In this document: piece by piece, positions 51,510-60,252 of the stretch
Layout of the letters: every line of letters begins with the position of its first letter
Position numbering within the stretch: position 1 is the stretch's first letter
NCBI GenBank assembly: GCA_041645435.1
Contig: JBAZQB010000002.1
Coordinates: forward strand, 1-64,000
Source of the DNA: Methanoregula sp.
GTDB lineage: Archaea; Halobacteriota; Methanomicrobia; Methanomicrobiales; Methanospirillaceae
Direction of reading: 5' to 3'
DNA length: 64,000 nucleotides
The notes under the pieces: model-generated
The model's input: only the letters and a program-made list of their open reading frames with translations
Databases searched by the model: none
What the model was told of the DNA's origin: nothing
Made by a program: the position numbers and the translations under genes

Positions 51510-54176
51510 CTATCCTGAAACCAGTTTTCCCGTTACAACATCGTCTTCGGTCACCGTAATGTACCGGGAGGTACCGGTAATATGGTATAGGCCGTTTGTC
51601 TTGACCTCATAGTGATTTCCCGTTGTCGAATAGGGAACGACAAATTCCCCGTTTATACTTTCCTGCCGGTAGACAAATGCCCGCCCGGTGTTTGTCACAA
51701 TCGGCACTTCAATAATCCCATCACCCGTGATATGGGCTCCGTTGACATACTCAAATATTTTTACATATTTGATATCCGGAAGTGTGGTAAGCGAAGATTC
51801 CGGAAACACAGCAACGGTTGCATTATTTTTGGACTCGTGGATGAGCCGGTAATGCTGCAATGCCGGGACAACCTCAATCGGTTCATACGGCTTGTCAGAA
51901 AACACATCTGCATATCCCTGGGGCACCAGATTTGAACCTTCACGTATGATTAGTGTGTCACTGGTGATGTGTGATCCATTTACCGGGCGCTCCTGGGTGA
52001 TGACCCGAGCATACCCGTTTACCTCCCCGGCGGTCTCTCCGTGATTCGGGACCTGACGAATTTTGTAAGTCGTATATTGCAGAGATCCGGGATCGGTCAT
52101 CGAACCATCATAGATATACAGCCGGACAACCTGTGTCTGGAAATACCCGTTTACAAACCGGTGAACTTTGAGAAGGTGGGAGGAATCGCGGGTGTCCGGA
52201 ATCATGAACCATTTTATGTAGGAGGAAATATCAACAGAACCACTCTGCCAGGGAACAAGATTGGTGAAGGTGTCGACGGCCATCTTTGAATCGGTGATAA
52301 TATATTTTCCACCGAAATTCTGGAGCAGCGTATTGGCTTTTGACTCATTTGTGCTCAGGAAATAGACCGCACCCCCATTCGCACCTTCCAGGTTGTTCTG
52401 GAACGGGTTCATGATCGGAATACGGTGCGAGAACACTGTAATCCAGTGCCCGGCATCCCAGATCGCCATGACCCCATAGGATTGAGCCGGGTAGGTAAAC
52501 CCACTGGCATCATAGGATTGATAGTAATCAACACCTGTGTCCGGGCTGTTTGCTCCCAGCCATTTCAGCGATTCAATCCAGTCAGGAGATAAGGTATGGT
52601 CCGGTGTTTTCAGTCCATAATCTATATCCTGTGAAAGGGAAGCCACAATAAATGCAGCCGTTGTAAGAATTACGATAATGACAAGGATATTCTTTAAGAT
52701 ATCAATCCTGTTTGCCAGGTTGTGAACGGGGCGTTTTTGATCCCTTTTTTTATTCAGTTTTGGTATGGATACGGGATTTTTGTCCCCGGGTATATCCTTT
52801 GATATCTCCCCTGATGGCAAAATCCGGCATCTAACCGGTTCAAGGCATTGGAGAATTTTTTCCTTTCTGATGGTGAGTGTCTCTGCGATACAGATCGCAG
52901 CAAGCAAGGCAATATTTACGGTAAAATAATTCTGGAACCGCTGGAACTGGATGGTCAACAGCAGCATCACGACCGACCATACTACAAGAAAAACTGCGTT
53001 GCTCTCCCGATTTTTTATCAGTGCATAAGCTAGGATCAGCAATCCGCCAAGTGCCAGGATCAGGGAAAAATTGAAATTTTCCCATGCAATTGGCAAGGTC
53101 CAGGGCAGTGTTTCTACAATGCCCACGGAATAGGCTGAAAAACCAACCAGTCCAAGGGCCTGGTTACTGACTGCATTGAGCATGGGATTTATCTGGATAA
53201 GAACAAACCCTCCGATGGCAAGAGCTGCAAGACTTATTGTGTATAACCATTTTTTTCCGGAGCAACCCTTGCTCAGAATGGCAAGTACAACCGTCTCACC
53301 GATAAGTGCAAAGTGCACATAGACGATCCCGATTGAGTATTGCGTTATGGAGGTTCCGGGTTGTTTGATGCCAAAGAGCAGGAGGAGAGCAGAAGTTACC
53401 GATAATAATACCACATTGACGATGAGAAGATGGTTTGAGTTATTCCCCTGGTAATAATTCAGAATATACTGGACTGCTGTATATACTGCGATGACAAGCA
53501 CCACAAGGATGATGGTAGTCGATGACAGCAGCGCAAGGAACAGGGAAATACCGGCCCCGATTGAAAAGAGAACCGGTAATAAAAATGTAGCACCTTTTTT
53601 AATGTCCACGGGATTTTTTTGTATATAATTGAGTACGGAACAATAGATGAGGATAAAGACCGTGCTGAATACCACTTCAGCCACATGGTGATCGTTCCAG
53701 CCATACGATGAAATGGTAAAATAATACAGGGAAATTATTGCGATCAGGCCCGCAGCTGCAAGGCCGGCAGACCTGTTCCACAATTGTTTTCCCAGATAAT
53801 ACATTACGGGAACCATCATCATTGCCATGAACGGCGCTACCCATCCGGACATAAAAAAGATCGCATCCCGGGTAGTAGCGCCGGTAATAAGACAGAGGGT
53901 CGCTGCAATGAACGGAACCAGCGGACCCCAGTCGAGGGTTTTTCCCCCGGGAAATGCAGTCATGGGATCAAACCAGTTATACTGGGGAAAATGATTCACC
54001 ATCACTTCGATCTGTCGTAATGTGTAGTAACTGTCCGTATCATAGAGATACAAAAAACCAGCGTCATGGATGAAGAGTGCAGGAATGGCTCTTAATATCA
54101 GGGCGACTGCCATGAAAGACAACAACACTGCACCAATAATGCACTGCTGTTTTGTAAATTTTTTAAAAAAATCCAT
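51510..54176 (-). CDS. aglB: oligosaccharyltransferase AglB (STT3 family)
   Basis: 888 residues, about 13 helices then a C-terminal outer domain from about residue 515. The first acidic loop has D46-T-D48 (YLYDTDSYYTLRQIE), NDHHVAE at 161-167 is the second metal-site motif, and Arg413 (FQRFQNYF) binds the lipid-phosphate side. The usual WWDYG sequon-recognition motif reads I572-W573-D574-A575-G576 (GVMAIWDAGHWI), so the first Trp and the Tyr are replaced. It transfers the dolichol-linked glycan to Asn of N-x-S/T. Neighbouring GT genes probably build that glycan. Confidence 0.9.
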   Translation of the reverse strand: MDFFKKFTKQQCIIGAVLLSFMAVALILRAIPALFIHDAGFLYLYDTDSYYTLRQIEVMVNHFPQYNWFDPMTAFPGGKTLDWGPLVPFIAATLCLITGATTRDAIFFMSGWVAPFMAMMMVPVMYYLGKQLWNRSAGLAAAGLIAIISLYYFTISSYGWNDHHVAEVVFSTVFILIYCSVLNYIQKNPVDIKKGATFLLPVLFSIGAGISLFLALLSSTTIILVVLVIAVYTAVQYILNYYQGNNSNHLLIVNVVLLSVTSALLLLFGIKQPGTSITQYSIGIVYVHFALIGETVVLAILSKGCSGKKWLYTISLAALAIGGFVLIQINPMLNAVSNQALGLVGFSAYSVGIVETLPWTLPIAWENFNFSLILALGGLLILAYALIKNRESNAVFLVVWSVVMLLLTIQFQRFQNYFTVNIALLAAICIAETLTIRKEKILQCLEPVRCRILPSGEISKDIPGDKNPVSIPKLNKKRDQKRPVHNLANRIDILKNILVIIVILTTAAFIVASLSQDIDYGLKTPDHTLSPDWIESLKWLGANSPDTGVDYYQSYDASGFTYPAQSYGVMAIWDAGHWITVFSHRIPIMNPFQNNLEGANGGAVYFLSTNESKANTLLQNFGGKYIITDSKMAVDTFTNLVPWQSGSVDISSYIKWFMIPDTRDSSHLLKVHRFVNGYFQTQVVRLYIYDGSMTDPGSLQYTTYKIRQVPNHGETAGEVNGYARVITQERPVNGSHITSDTLIIREGSNLVPQGYADVFSDKPYEPIEVVPALQHYRLIHESKNNATVAVFPESSLTTLPDIKYVKIFEYVNGAHITGDGIIEVPIVTNTGRAFVYRQESINGEFVVPYSTTGNHYEVKTNGLYHITGTSRYITVTEDDVVTGKLVSG

Positions 54177-54425
54177 GTTCCCCCAACCTGATTCAAAATG
54201 ATATCATACCGTATCAGTAACCCGGTCAATATTTCACATGCATGTCAATAATTCTTGTCGTTTAATTTCAACCTATTCCTGTTGATTCACAGGATAAAAA
54301 ATGGCCTGAATTCAGGAGTGGTTTTTTTAATTTATGTCATTGTGAAAAAATCGTGGAGCAGCAGGCAGTTGCCGGTTACAAAAAAACCCTTCACTTTATT
54401 ACCCCATCTCCCAAAACTCTTGTAG

Positions 54426-54911
54426 ATGCGAACCAACCGTCACGAGTATTTCCTTGACCTTGCCCTCAGGTGCGCCCACCAGGGAACCTGCCTCCGCCGG
54501 AATTTTGGCGCGATCATTGTCGATGAATACAATACAATCGTCTCAACCGGTTACACAGGAGCGCCCCGCAAGCAGATGGACTGCACGGAGTTGAACCGGT
54601 GCTGGCGAAAGGATCACAACATCCCATCCGGCTCCAACTACGAGCGGTGCAGGAGCGTGCACGCCGAGATGAATGCCCTGCTCCAGGCCGGCAAACTGGC
54701 CCGGGGATGCACACTCTACCTTGCGGGATTCGATGTCGAGACTGAAGCGCTCACCCAGATCTGGCCGTGTTTCCTCTGTTCAAAGATGATCGTGAATTCC
54801 GGAGTCACCAACGTGATTATGCGGACCAGTGATAAGGAACACCGCGAGATGGATCCGATGGTGCTCTACCAGATGCGAAGCCGGGAATCCCTGGGTGAGG
54901 ACGGGAAATAA
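54426..54911 (+). CDS. dCMP deaminase (deoxycytidylate deaminase)
   Basis: 161 residues with the zinc site His79-Ala-Glu81 (VHAEMNALLQ) and PCFLC (Cys115, Cys118). The N-terminal LRRNFGAIIVDEYNTIVSTGYTGAPR and the inserted Cys-containing loop are typical of ComEB/dCMP deaminases, which make dUMP for thymidylate synthesis. It stands alone after aglB. No strong Shine-Dalgarno site is seen, so the start is by homology of the N-terminus. Confidence 0.87.
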   Translation: MRTNRHEYFLDLALRCAHQGTCLRRNFGAIIVDEYNTIVSTGYTGAPRKQMDCTELNRCWRKDHNIPSGSNYERCRSVHAEMNALLQAGKLARGCTLYLAGFDVETEALTQIWPCFLCSKMIVNSGVTNVIMRTSDKEHREMDPMVLYQMRSRESLGEDGK

Positions 54912-55585
54912 TCCTTTGCGGAACCGTTGCAAGGACTGTTACGGTAAAGGCCGTACCTATCCACGAGCCCGCTCACTTTTTTGTTCTTTATCCCGCGTTA
55001 CCATGTCTTACTTTTCACCGCTTCATATGCAACAATGCCGGCGTCGCCCCCGGATCGAGCGGGTGATGGCAATCATAGGTACGATAGTTTTGTGGGCTGG
55101 ATATTGAAAGAATTGGGTCCGACTCGGGGACCGTTTTGTCCCGGGAATGGATCTCCCGTTAAAAAACCCCGTCAGAGAAATGACGATTTAAAAAAATGGG
55201 ACCGGGGGGAGGTGTGTGTGTTTACCCCTTTGGTCGCTGGTACTTTTTGGACGTGCCTGTGTCCTTTGCCTGTTATGAGGTGATGACAGGTGCTGGTGAC
55301 ACCTTTTTGTATCATCATGGTTTCGCAGTCTAGGATCAGAAACGTATGCACACAACCGCTTGGGCGCACGTTTCTCTTGTTCAGCATTGCTGATTGGCTT
55401 GCAGTATATATGCACAATCCCAATGCTGTGCATTAGTGCACAAACACTAAGCACAATAACTATTATTATCATAGCTTTTAATAAATCAATCGATCAAAGA
55501 TCGAAGCAGTGCTGAGAATCGAAATGAATGGGATAAAACAGTTCTTTTCACGGATATACTGACATTTTTTTAAGGTGACTGGTCT
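54912..55585. other. gene-free stretch with a terminator-like hairpin
   Basis: AGGTG/CACCT at 55288-55304 followed by TTTTT looks like a terminator on the plus strand. Three GCACAA boxes lie near 55409, 55437 and 55451, with an ATGCACA/TGTGCAT inverted repeat at about 55410-55433. They are 130-170 bases before the HTH-PAS gene and may be regulator sites. Several open frames here show no domain and no Shine-Dalgarno site. Confidence 0.4.
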
Positions 55586-56569
55586 ATGGAAGCGGCAGAC
55601 AATGAAATTACCCGTATCAAGGAGGTGCTCCGCGAGAACCCCCGGGGAATGAATATCAAGGAAATATCCGCTGCTGTTGCCATGAGCCGGAATTCCATTG
55701 CGAAATATCTTGATGTCCTGACGGCAGCGGGGCAACTCGAAGTCCGGTATGTCGGGAATGCAAAACTCTTCTATCTGGCAAAACGCGTGCCCCTTGAATC
55801 GATGATGAGCATGAGTCCTGATATGATCGCTGTCATGGACAAAGATATGCGGATTACCCAGGTAAATTCCCCGTTTGTTGATTTTATCGGCGCACCCAGG
55901 GACCGGATTATAGGTACCCGGTTGTTTGACCTTGCTTCGGCGATACTGCCGGTCGAGCAGATGATGGGATGGCTGCAGCAGGAAAGCGCAGATACAGACT
56001 CACGTCATGAGATACGGATTAAAAAAAATGATAAGGAGATGTATTTCAATGCTCTGTGTATCCCGACGCTCTTTGAAGATGGAGATACCGGTGTCGCCAT
56101 GAGGTTAGAGAATATTTCTGATCAGAAGCAGGCCGAATTCTCACAAGGGGAGAACCAGCGAATCTTAGATGCAGTCCTGCATGCCTCCCCTGCCCCGATG
56201 TACGTGATTGGGAAGGATCACCATATTCTCGCATGGAACCGGGCGATGGAAAAGTTCTCCGGGTTAAAAGCCGCAGGTATGGTGGGAACCCGCAGGCAGT
56301 GGCAGGCGTTTTACCCGGAGGAACGCCCGAGTCTTTCGGATCTGGTCATCGATGGTTTAACCGGCCAGATCCGGGAATGGTATCCGGACACCGCACCGCA
56401 ACCGGTATCTGCTGACGGGACTTTCATGGCAGAAGATGTGGTGCCTGCACCCGGTGGGAGCAGCCGGAGACTCCGGTTCACGGTGACTTCCGTGATGAAC
56501 AATGGGGGGGATCTGATCGCCGCTGTTGAAATGATTGAGGAAATTCCTGTAACCGGAAATCCTGTGTAA
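55586..56569 (+). CDS. HTH-PAS regulator
   Basis: 327 residues. An N-terminal HTH (RGMNIKEISAAVAMSRNSIAKYLDVL, about residues 20-46) is followed by one PAS domain at about 73-185 (DMIAVMDKDMRITQVNSPFVDFIGA) and a second at about 190-315 (SPAPMYVIGKDHHILAWNRAME). This MarR-like plus PAS design is common in Methanomicrobiales and is thought to sense a small ligand or redox state. GGTGA lies before the ATG. The methyltransferase follows 26 bases later. Confidence 0.82.
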   Translation: MEAADNEITRIKEVLRENPRGMNIKEISAAVAMSRNSIAKYLDVLTAAGQLEVRYVGNAKLFYLAKRVPLESMMSMSPDMIAVMDKDMRITQVNSPFVDFIGAPRDRIIGTRLFDLASAILPVEQMMGWLQQESADTDSRHEIRIKKNDKEMYFNALCIPTLFEDGDTGVAMRLENISDQKQAEFSQGENQRILDAVLHASPAPMYVIGKDHHILAWNRAMEKFSGLKAAGMVGTRRQWQAFYPEERPSLSDLVIDGLTGQIREWYPDTAPQPVSADGTFMAEDVVPAPGGSSRRLRFTVTSVMNNGGDLIAAVEMIEEIPVTGNPV

Positions 56570-56595
56570 TAATATTTCCGGAACGGTGATCGCGA

Positions 56596-57222
56596 ATGAC
56601 TGGATATTTCGATAAGAAATCAGTTGTCTGGGACAAGGATCCCGGGCGGGTGCAGATGGCAAAGACCATTGCCGATGCCATGATCAGCGCCCTGCACCCG
56701 GAGGGGACTGAGCTGGTGATGGATTACGGTACCGGCACCGGTAACATTGCGCTCCGAATCGCACCAATGGTAAAAAAGATCATCGCGGTTGATTCAGCAA
56801 AAGGCATGCTGGATGTATTGCAGGAAAAACTCCTCGCTGATGGCATCACCGCCATCGAGCCACGGGAATGGAGCATTGGTCAGGATAGTACCGCTCTTCC
56901 CAGGTTTGACCTGATCGTGAGTTCGATGACCCTGCACCATGTCAGGGATACTGCCGCTGCGGCCCGGACATTTCATGAACTCCTGCTGCCCGGAGGGGAG
57001 ATCGCGATTGCCGATCTCGATCCCGATAACGGGGAGTTCCACGAAGCCCCCGGCATTGCGGAGCACGATGGCATTGACCGGAAAAACCTGCAGCAGGCTT
57101 TTGAAGAGGCCGGGTTTGACTCTATCCATTTCTCAGAAGCCGCAACGATTCATAAGGCCTCCTCCCGTACAGGTAAGCCCCGGGATTTTTCCATTTTCCT
57201 GATGACTGCAAAGCGGCGCTGA
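56596..57222 (+). CDS. class I SAM-dependent methyltransferase
   Basis: 208 residues. Motif I ELVMDYGTGTGNIALRIAPM, the acidic residue in IIAVDSAKGMLDVL, LIVSSMTLHHV and the C-terminal GGEIAIADLDPDNGEF are those of the methyltransf_11/25 group. It follows the HTH-PAS gene closely and may be its target or partner. The substrate is unknown. Confidence 0.82.
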   Translation: MTGYFDKKSVVWDKDPGRVQMAKTIADAMISALHPEGTELVMDYGTGTGNIALRIAPMVKKIIAVDSAKGMLDVLQEKLLADGITAIEPREWSIGQDSTALPRFDLIVSSMTLHHVRDTAAAARTFHELLLPGGEIAIADLDPDNGEFHEAPGIAEHDGIDRKNLQQAFEEAGFDSIHFSEAATIHKASSRTGKPRDFSIFLMTAKRR

Positions 57223-58033
57223 TCAAAGATTTCTTTTTTTTTACTTGCCATTGCTGTATCGATCATAGCACCCGCAAACGCATCACCTGCCGCTGCGGTT
57301 TTGTCTCCCGGCCCATGAGATCCAAATCCCTATTCGCTCTATCATAAACTCACCGGGGGTTTATAACCCCGTTTTTAGAGATTTCACTGCAGGTATCTGC
57401 GATCTGGTGCACAAATAAAGTCATTATACATCTCATTTTATATTCACTATATCCTTGGTTTCCGTGGAATCTACCTCGGTTTTTTTTTAAAAACAATGTC
57501 CAGCACCTTCACGGTTTTTTGCATCCGGCTGAGTCCTCTGGAGGGAACCTGCACTCCCGCTCCTCAAACCTGTATGCTGTCAAAAGGTCTCGCACCCGAG
57601 TAATGAAAATCGTCTGACTGCGGAAGGCAAATGCAGGTTATGGTACGGATGACTGCAAATTCTCAAAAGTTCTCATAACAAAATCCCAGTACCGGGAAAA
57701 TAAAATCTGATGATTTCCATCCGTTTTCTGAATTTTATTATAAAATTTTGATTATTCAAGTAATCCGGCAAAACAATAACGTTCATATACCCCCTTTCTT
57801 CCACTGGAGCGGGCGGTATTTAAAGTCCCAATTTCCCCGGCTCGGGTTTATATGCGATTTTTATGCGCGCATATTTTCCACTTACCCGCACCTTTTGAGC
57901 GGACGGGAAATAGTGCGATATCCTTTGAAAATAGTGTATTTTTGATAAAAAAATACTTCAGGAATTGATTTTTCCAGGATATTTGGTAACCTTTTAGAAG
58001 AAAATAAGGTGAGCAGTAAAGATAATGGTTTTT
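57223..58033. other. gene-free stretch
   Basis: About 810 bases between a plus-strand methyltransferase gene and the convergent phosphate regulator. A run of T after the methyltransferase (57229-57242) may end its transcript. One open frame at 57748-57945 has no support. No tRNA, repeat or conserved motif was recognised. Confidence 0.4.
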
Positions 58034-59068
58034 TTATTTTTTACCTTTGTCCTTCTGCCGGGCTTGTTCTTCTTCCATCAGCAGGTTAATCACCGTTTCA
58101 GAGATATCCCCGGCGTACTCCCCCGCCCTCCGGATACTCTCAGCGATATACCCGACATGGATTGCCACAAGGGTATCCTGCCTGAGCACCATGTTGTTGA
58201 TATCCTCGCAGATCGTTTCGAGCGCATGGATCGATTCGATATTCCGGTTCGCATCCTTCATATCGGCATTAAAAAAGGAAGTGATGCTCCGGTCAAAGTT
58301 CTCGAGTGAGAGGGAACTTGCCTTTTTTACTGCTGCAAGTATCTTTTTGTCAAGTTCCCCATCGATAATCGGGGGGGTGTTCTCGGCAATCCTGACGGCA
58401 TGGTCCCCGATCCGCTCGATGATCCGGCTGAGCATGTAATAGTGCATTGCCATACTTGTTGAGATCCCCATCTTCCGGGACAGGGATGCGTTCTGCATGA
58501 TCATATTGGTCTGCCGGGCTATCAGCCAGTTGAGCCGGTCAACGTCCATATCGCGGTTGATTACATCTTCAGCAAGTACCTTGTTGCGGGTTTCTAAAGC
58601 AGTGATTGCATCCTCGTGCATGGTCTTGACGATCACAAACATGCGTTTGATAGTATTTTCAAACGGCATCTCTGAGGGATTGAGAAGATCTTTTATCGTG
58701 ATCACCGATTCGGTCTCCTCAACCACTTCTTGGCCAATCGTCATCTGGGAAAAGTCCCGCACAACGGTGCGGACGAACGGGGAAAAGCGCTGTTTTGTGG
58801 TGAGCCGTATGACGGTGAACCCGGTAATGTAAGTCCCGATAAGCAGGCGGAAGAGAAACGCCGGGTCGGCAACGGTGCTGCAATCGATCTCCTTGATCCG
58901 CTGGAGAGGGTCTTCGGTGATCTTTGTCGTGACCAGCAGCGTCCCGTCCGGCTGGGCGATAAGCCCGAGAGGATCATTTTTCCTGATGTGTTGTTCTCCT
59001 GCCCAGTCCTTGGGAAGTGTCACTACAAATGATGCACCCCCGGTTACCTGCACCCGCCTTATTTCCAT
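58034..59068 (-). CDS. AbrB-PhoU phosphate uptake regulator
   Basis: 344 residues: an N-terminal SpoVT/AbrB swapped-hairpin DNA-binding domain (EIRRVQVTGGASFVVTLPKDWA, 1-45), then two PhoU repeats (from about 120 and 220) with RIIERIGDHAVRIAE and SIRRAGEYAGDISE as metal-binding helices. Such archaeal fusions are thought to link Pst transporter status to transcription. It is divergent from pstS across a short region containing the palindrome TTACTATAGTAA, its likely operator. Confidence 0.85.
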   Translation of the reverse strand: MEIRRVQVTGGASFVVTLPKDWAGEQHIRKNDPLGLIAQPDGTLLVTTKITEDPLQRIKEIDCSTVADPAFLFRLLIGTYITGFTVIRLTTKQRFSPFVRTVVRDFSQMTIGQEVVEETESVITIKDLLNPSEMPFENTIKRMFVIVKTMHEDAITALETRNKVLAEDVINRDMDVDRLNWLIARQTNMIMQNASLSRKMGISTSMAMHYYMLSRIIERIGDHAVRIAENTPPIIDGELDKKILAAVKKASSLSLENFDRSITSFFNADMKDANRNIESIHALETICEDINNMVLRQDTLVAIHVGYIAESIRRAGEYAGDISETVINLLMEEEQARQKDKGKK

Positions 59069-59081
59069 GACTCACCTCGTA

Positions 59082-59093
59082 TTACTATAGTAA
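59082..59093. promoter_or_regulatory. palindrome TTACTATAGTAA between the phosphate regulator and pst operon
   Basis: A perfect 12-bp palindrome 13 bases upstream of the regulator ATG. Related partial boxes, TCACTATGTTAC at 59101 and TGTATAGTCTATG near 59142, continue towards pstS. It is a candidate Pho operator for the AbrB-PhoU protein. Confidence 0.5.
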
Positions 59094-59127
59094 ACTGATT
59101 TCACTATGTTACTCTATTCTCATCTTT

Positions 59128-59140
59128 TTAATATATATTC
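59128..59140 (+). promoter_or_regulatory. TATA box of the pst operon
   Basis: TTAATATATATTC about 60-73 bases before the pstS ATG at 59201, the only clear TATA element in the divergent region. The start of transcription would be near 59160. Confidence 0.5.
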
Positions 59141-59200
59141 ATGTATAGTCTATGTCGAAAAACAGTATATTATCCCCGGGTAAATGGTGGATAGAACATC

Positions 59201-60193
59201 ATGAAAGCAAACAGGAGTTCATCATTAGTTATCACCATTGGCCTTGCCGTACTGCTCATCGCAGCCATGGCAGTTGCCGGTTGTACTGACACCGCAAACA
59301 AGAACACCCCGGCAGTAACCGCTGCACCGGTTTCAACGCCGGCAGCAGTTGTCACGGCACAGAATGCAGTCCTGGCAGCAACACCCGTTGCACCGCAGGC
59401 AACCTCTGCCCCCGTATCAACCGGCCAGAAACAGACCATAAAGATCAGCGGTTCAACCACCGTCCTGCCCATTGTCCAGAAGGCAGCTGACCAGTACATG
59501 GTCACCCACCCGGATGCTGACATTCAGATCTCCGGTGGCGGGTCCGGGGTTGGTATCCAGGCAATAGGTGCAAAGACCGTTGACATCGGTATGTCCTCCC
59601 GTGAAGTGACCCCGGCAGAGATGGCAAAGTTCCCCGCATTCGTGATCACCACAGTTGCGCAGGATGGTATCGCTGTCGTGGTGAACCCGGTTAACACTGC
59701 CCAGTACCTCACCCTTGACCAGATCAAGGACATCTATCTCGGGAAGATCACCAAGTGGACCGAGATCACCGGTGCAAACGTTCCCAATACCAACAACCAG
59801 ATTGTCGTCATCGGTCGTGACAGTGCTTCAGGCACCCGCACGTATTTCGATGAGACGCTTCTCCTGAAAGCAACGCCAACTGCAAAGATGCTGGAGAAGA
59901 ACTCCAACGGTGCCGTTCTCCAAACTGTGGCCCAGACACCCGGCTCGATCGGGTATGTATCCATCGGGTTCGTCAGCAAGGATGTCAAGGCACTCCCCGT
60001 CTGGTACAATGCCCAGAAGATTGTCGCCCCCACCCTTGACAATGTAAAAACCAAGACCTACCCGGTCTCCCGTGACCTCTACGTCATCACGAACGGTCAG
60101 CCCACCGGTCTTGCCGGTGACTTCATCAAGTATATCCTCAGCGCAGACGGCCAGAAGATTGTAGCTGATGAAGGCTACGTGACCCTCAACTAA
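59201..60193 (+). CDS. pstS: phosphate-binding lipoprotein PstS
   Basis: 330 residues. The signal ends in a lipobox AVAGC (Cys28), then an Ala/Thr/Pro linker. The binding domain starts IKISGSTTVLPIVQKAADQY and contains QISGGGSGVGIQAI, SREVTPAEMAK and RDSASGTRTYF, which bind phosphate. PstS captures phosphate outside the cell and delivers it to the permease encoded next. It is the first gene of a pstS - pstCA - pstB - phoU operon. Confidence 0.92.
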   Translation: MKANRSSSLVITIGLAVLLIAAMAVAGCTDTANKNTPAVTAAPVSTPAAVVTAQNAVLAATPVAPQATSAPVSTGQKQTIKISGSTTVLPIVQKAADQYMVTHPDADIQISGGGSGVGIQAIGAKTVDIGMSSREVTPAEMAKFPAFVITTVAQDGIAVVVNPVNTAQYLTLDQIKDIYLGKITKWTEITGANVPNTNNQIVVIGRDSASGTRTYFDETLLLKATPTAKMLEKNSNGAVLQTVAQTPGSIGYVSIGFVSKDVKALPVWYNAQKIVAPTLDNVKTKTYPVSRDLYVITNGQPTGLAGDFIKYILSADGQKIVADEGYVTLN

Positions 60194-60252
60194 TCCGTGA
60201 TGCAGGTTACCGGAACCACATTAATTTTACTTTAAAAAAGGAGGCAAACACC

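Noticed and set aside
54981..55472. Open frames on both strands after the dCMP deaminase gene
   Set aside because: They overlap each other and the terminator-like hairpin, and show no domain or start signal.
57690..57735. Possible C/D box small RNA (CTGATGA followed by CTGA)
   Set aside because: The spacing is too short for a guide, there is no D'/C' pair, and it lies in an A+T-rich gap where such matches arise by chance.
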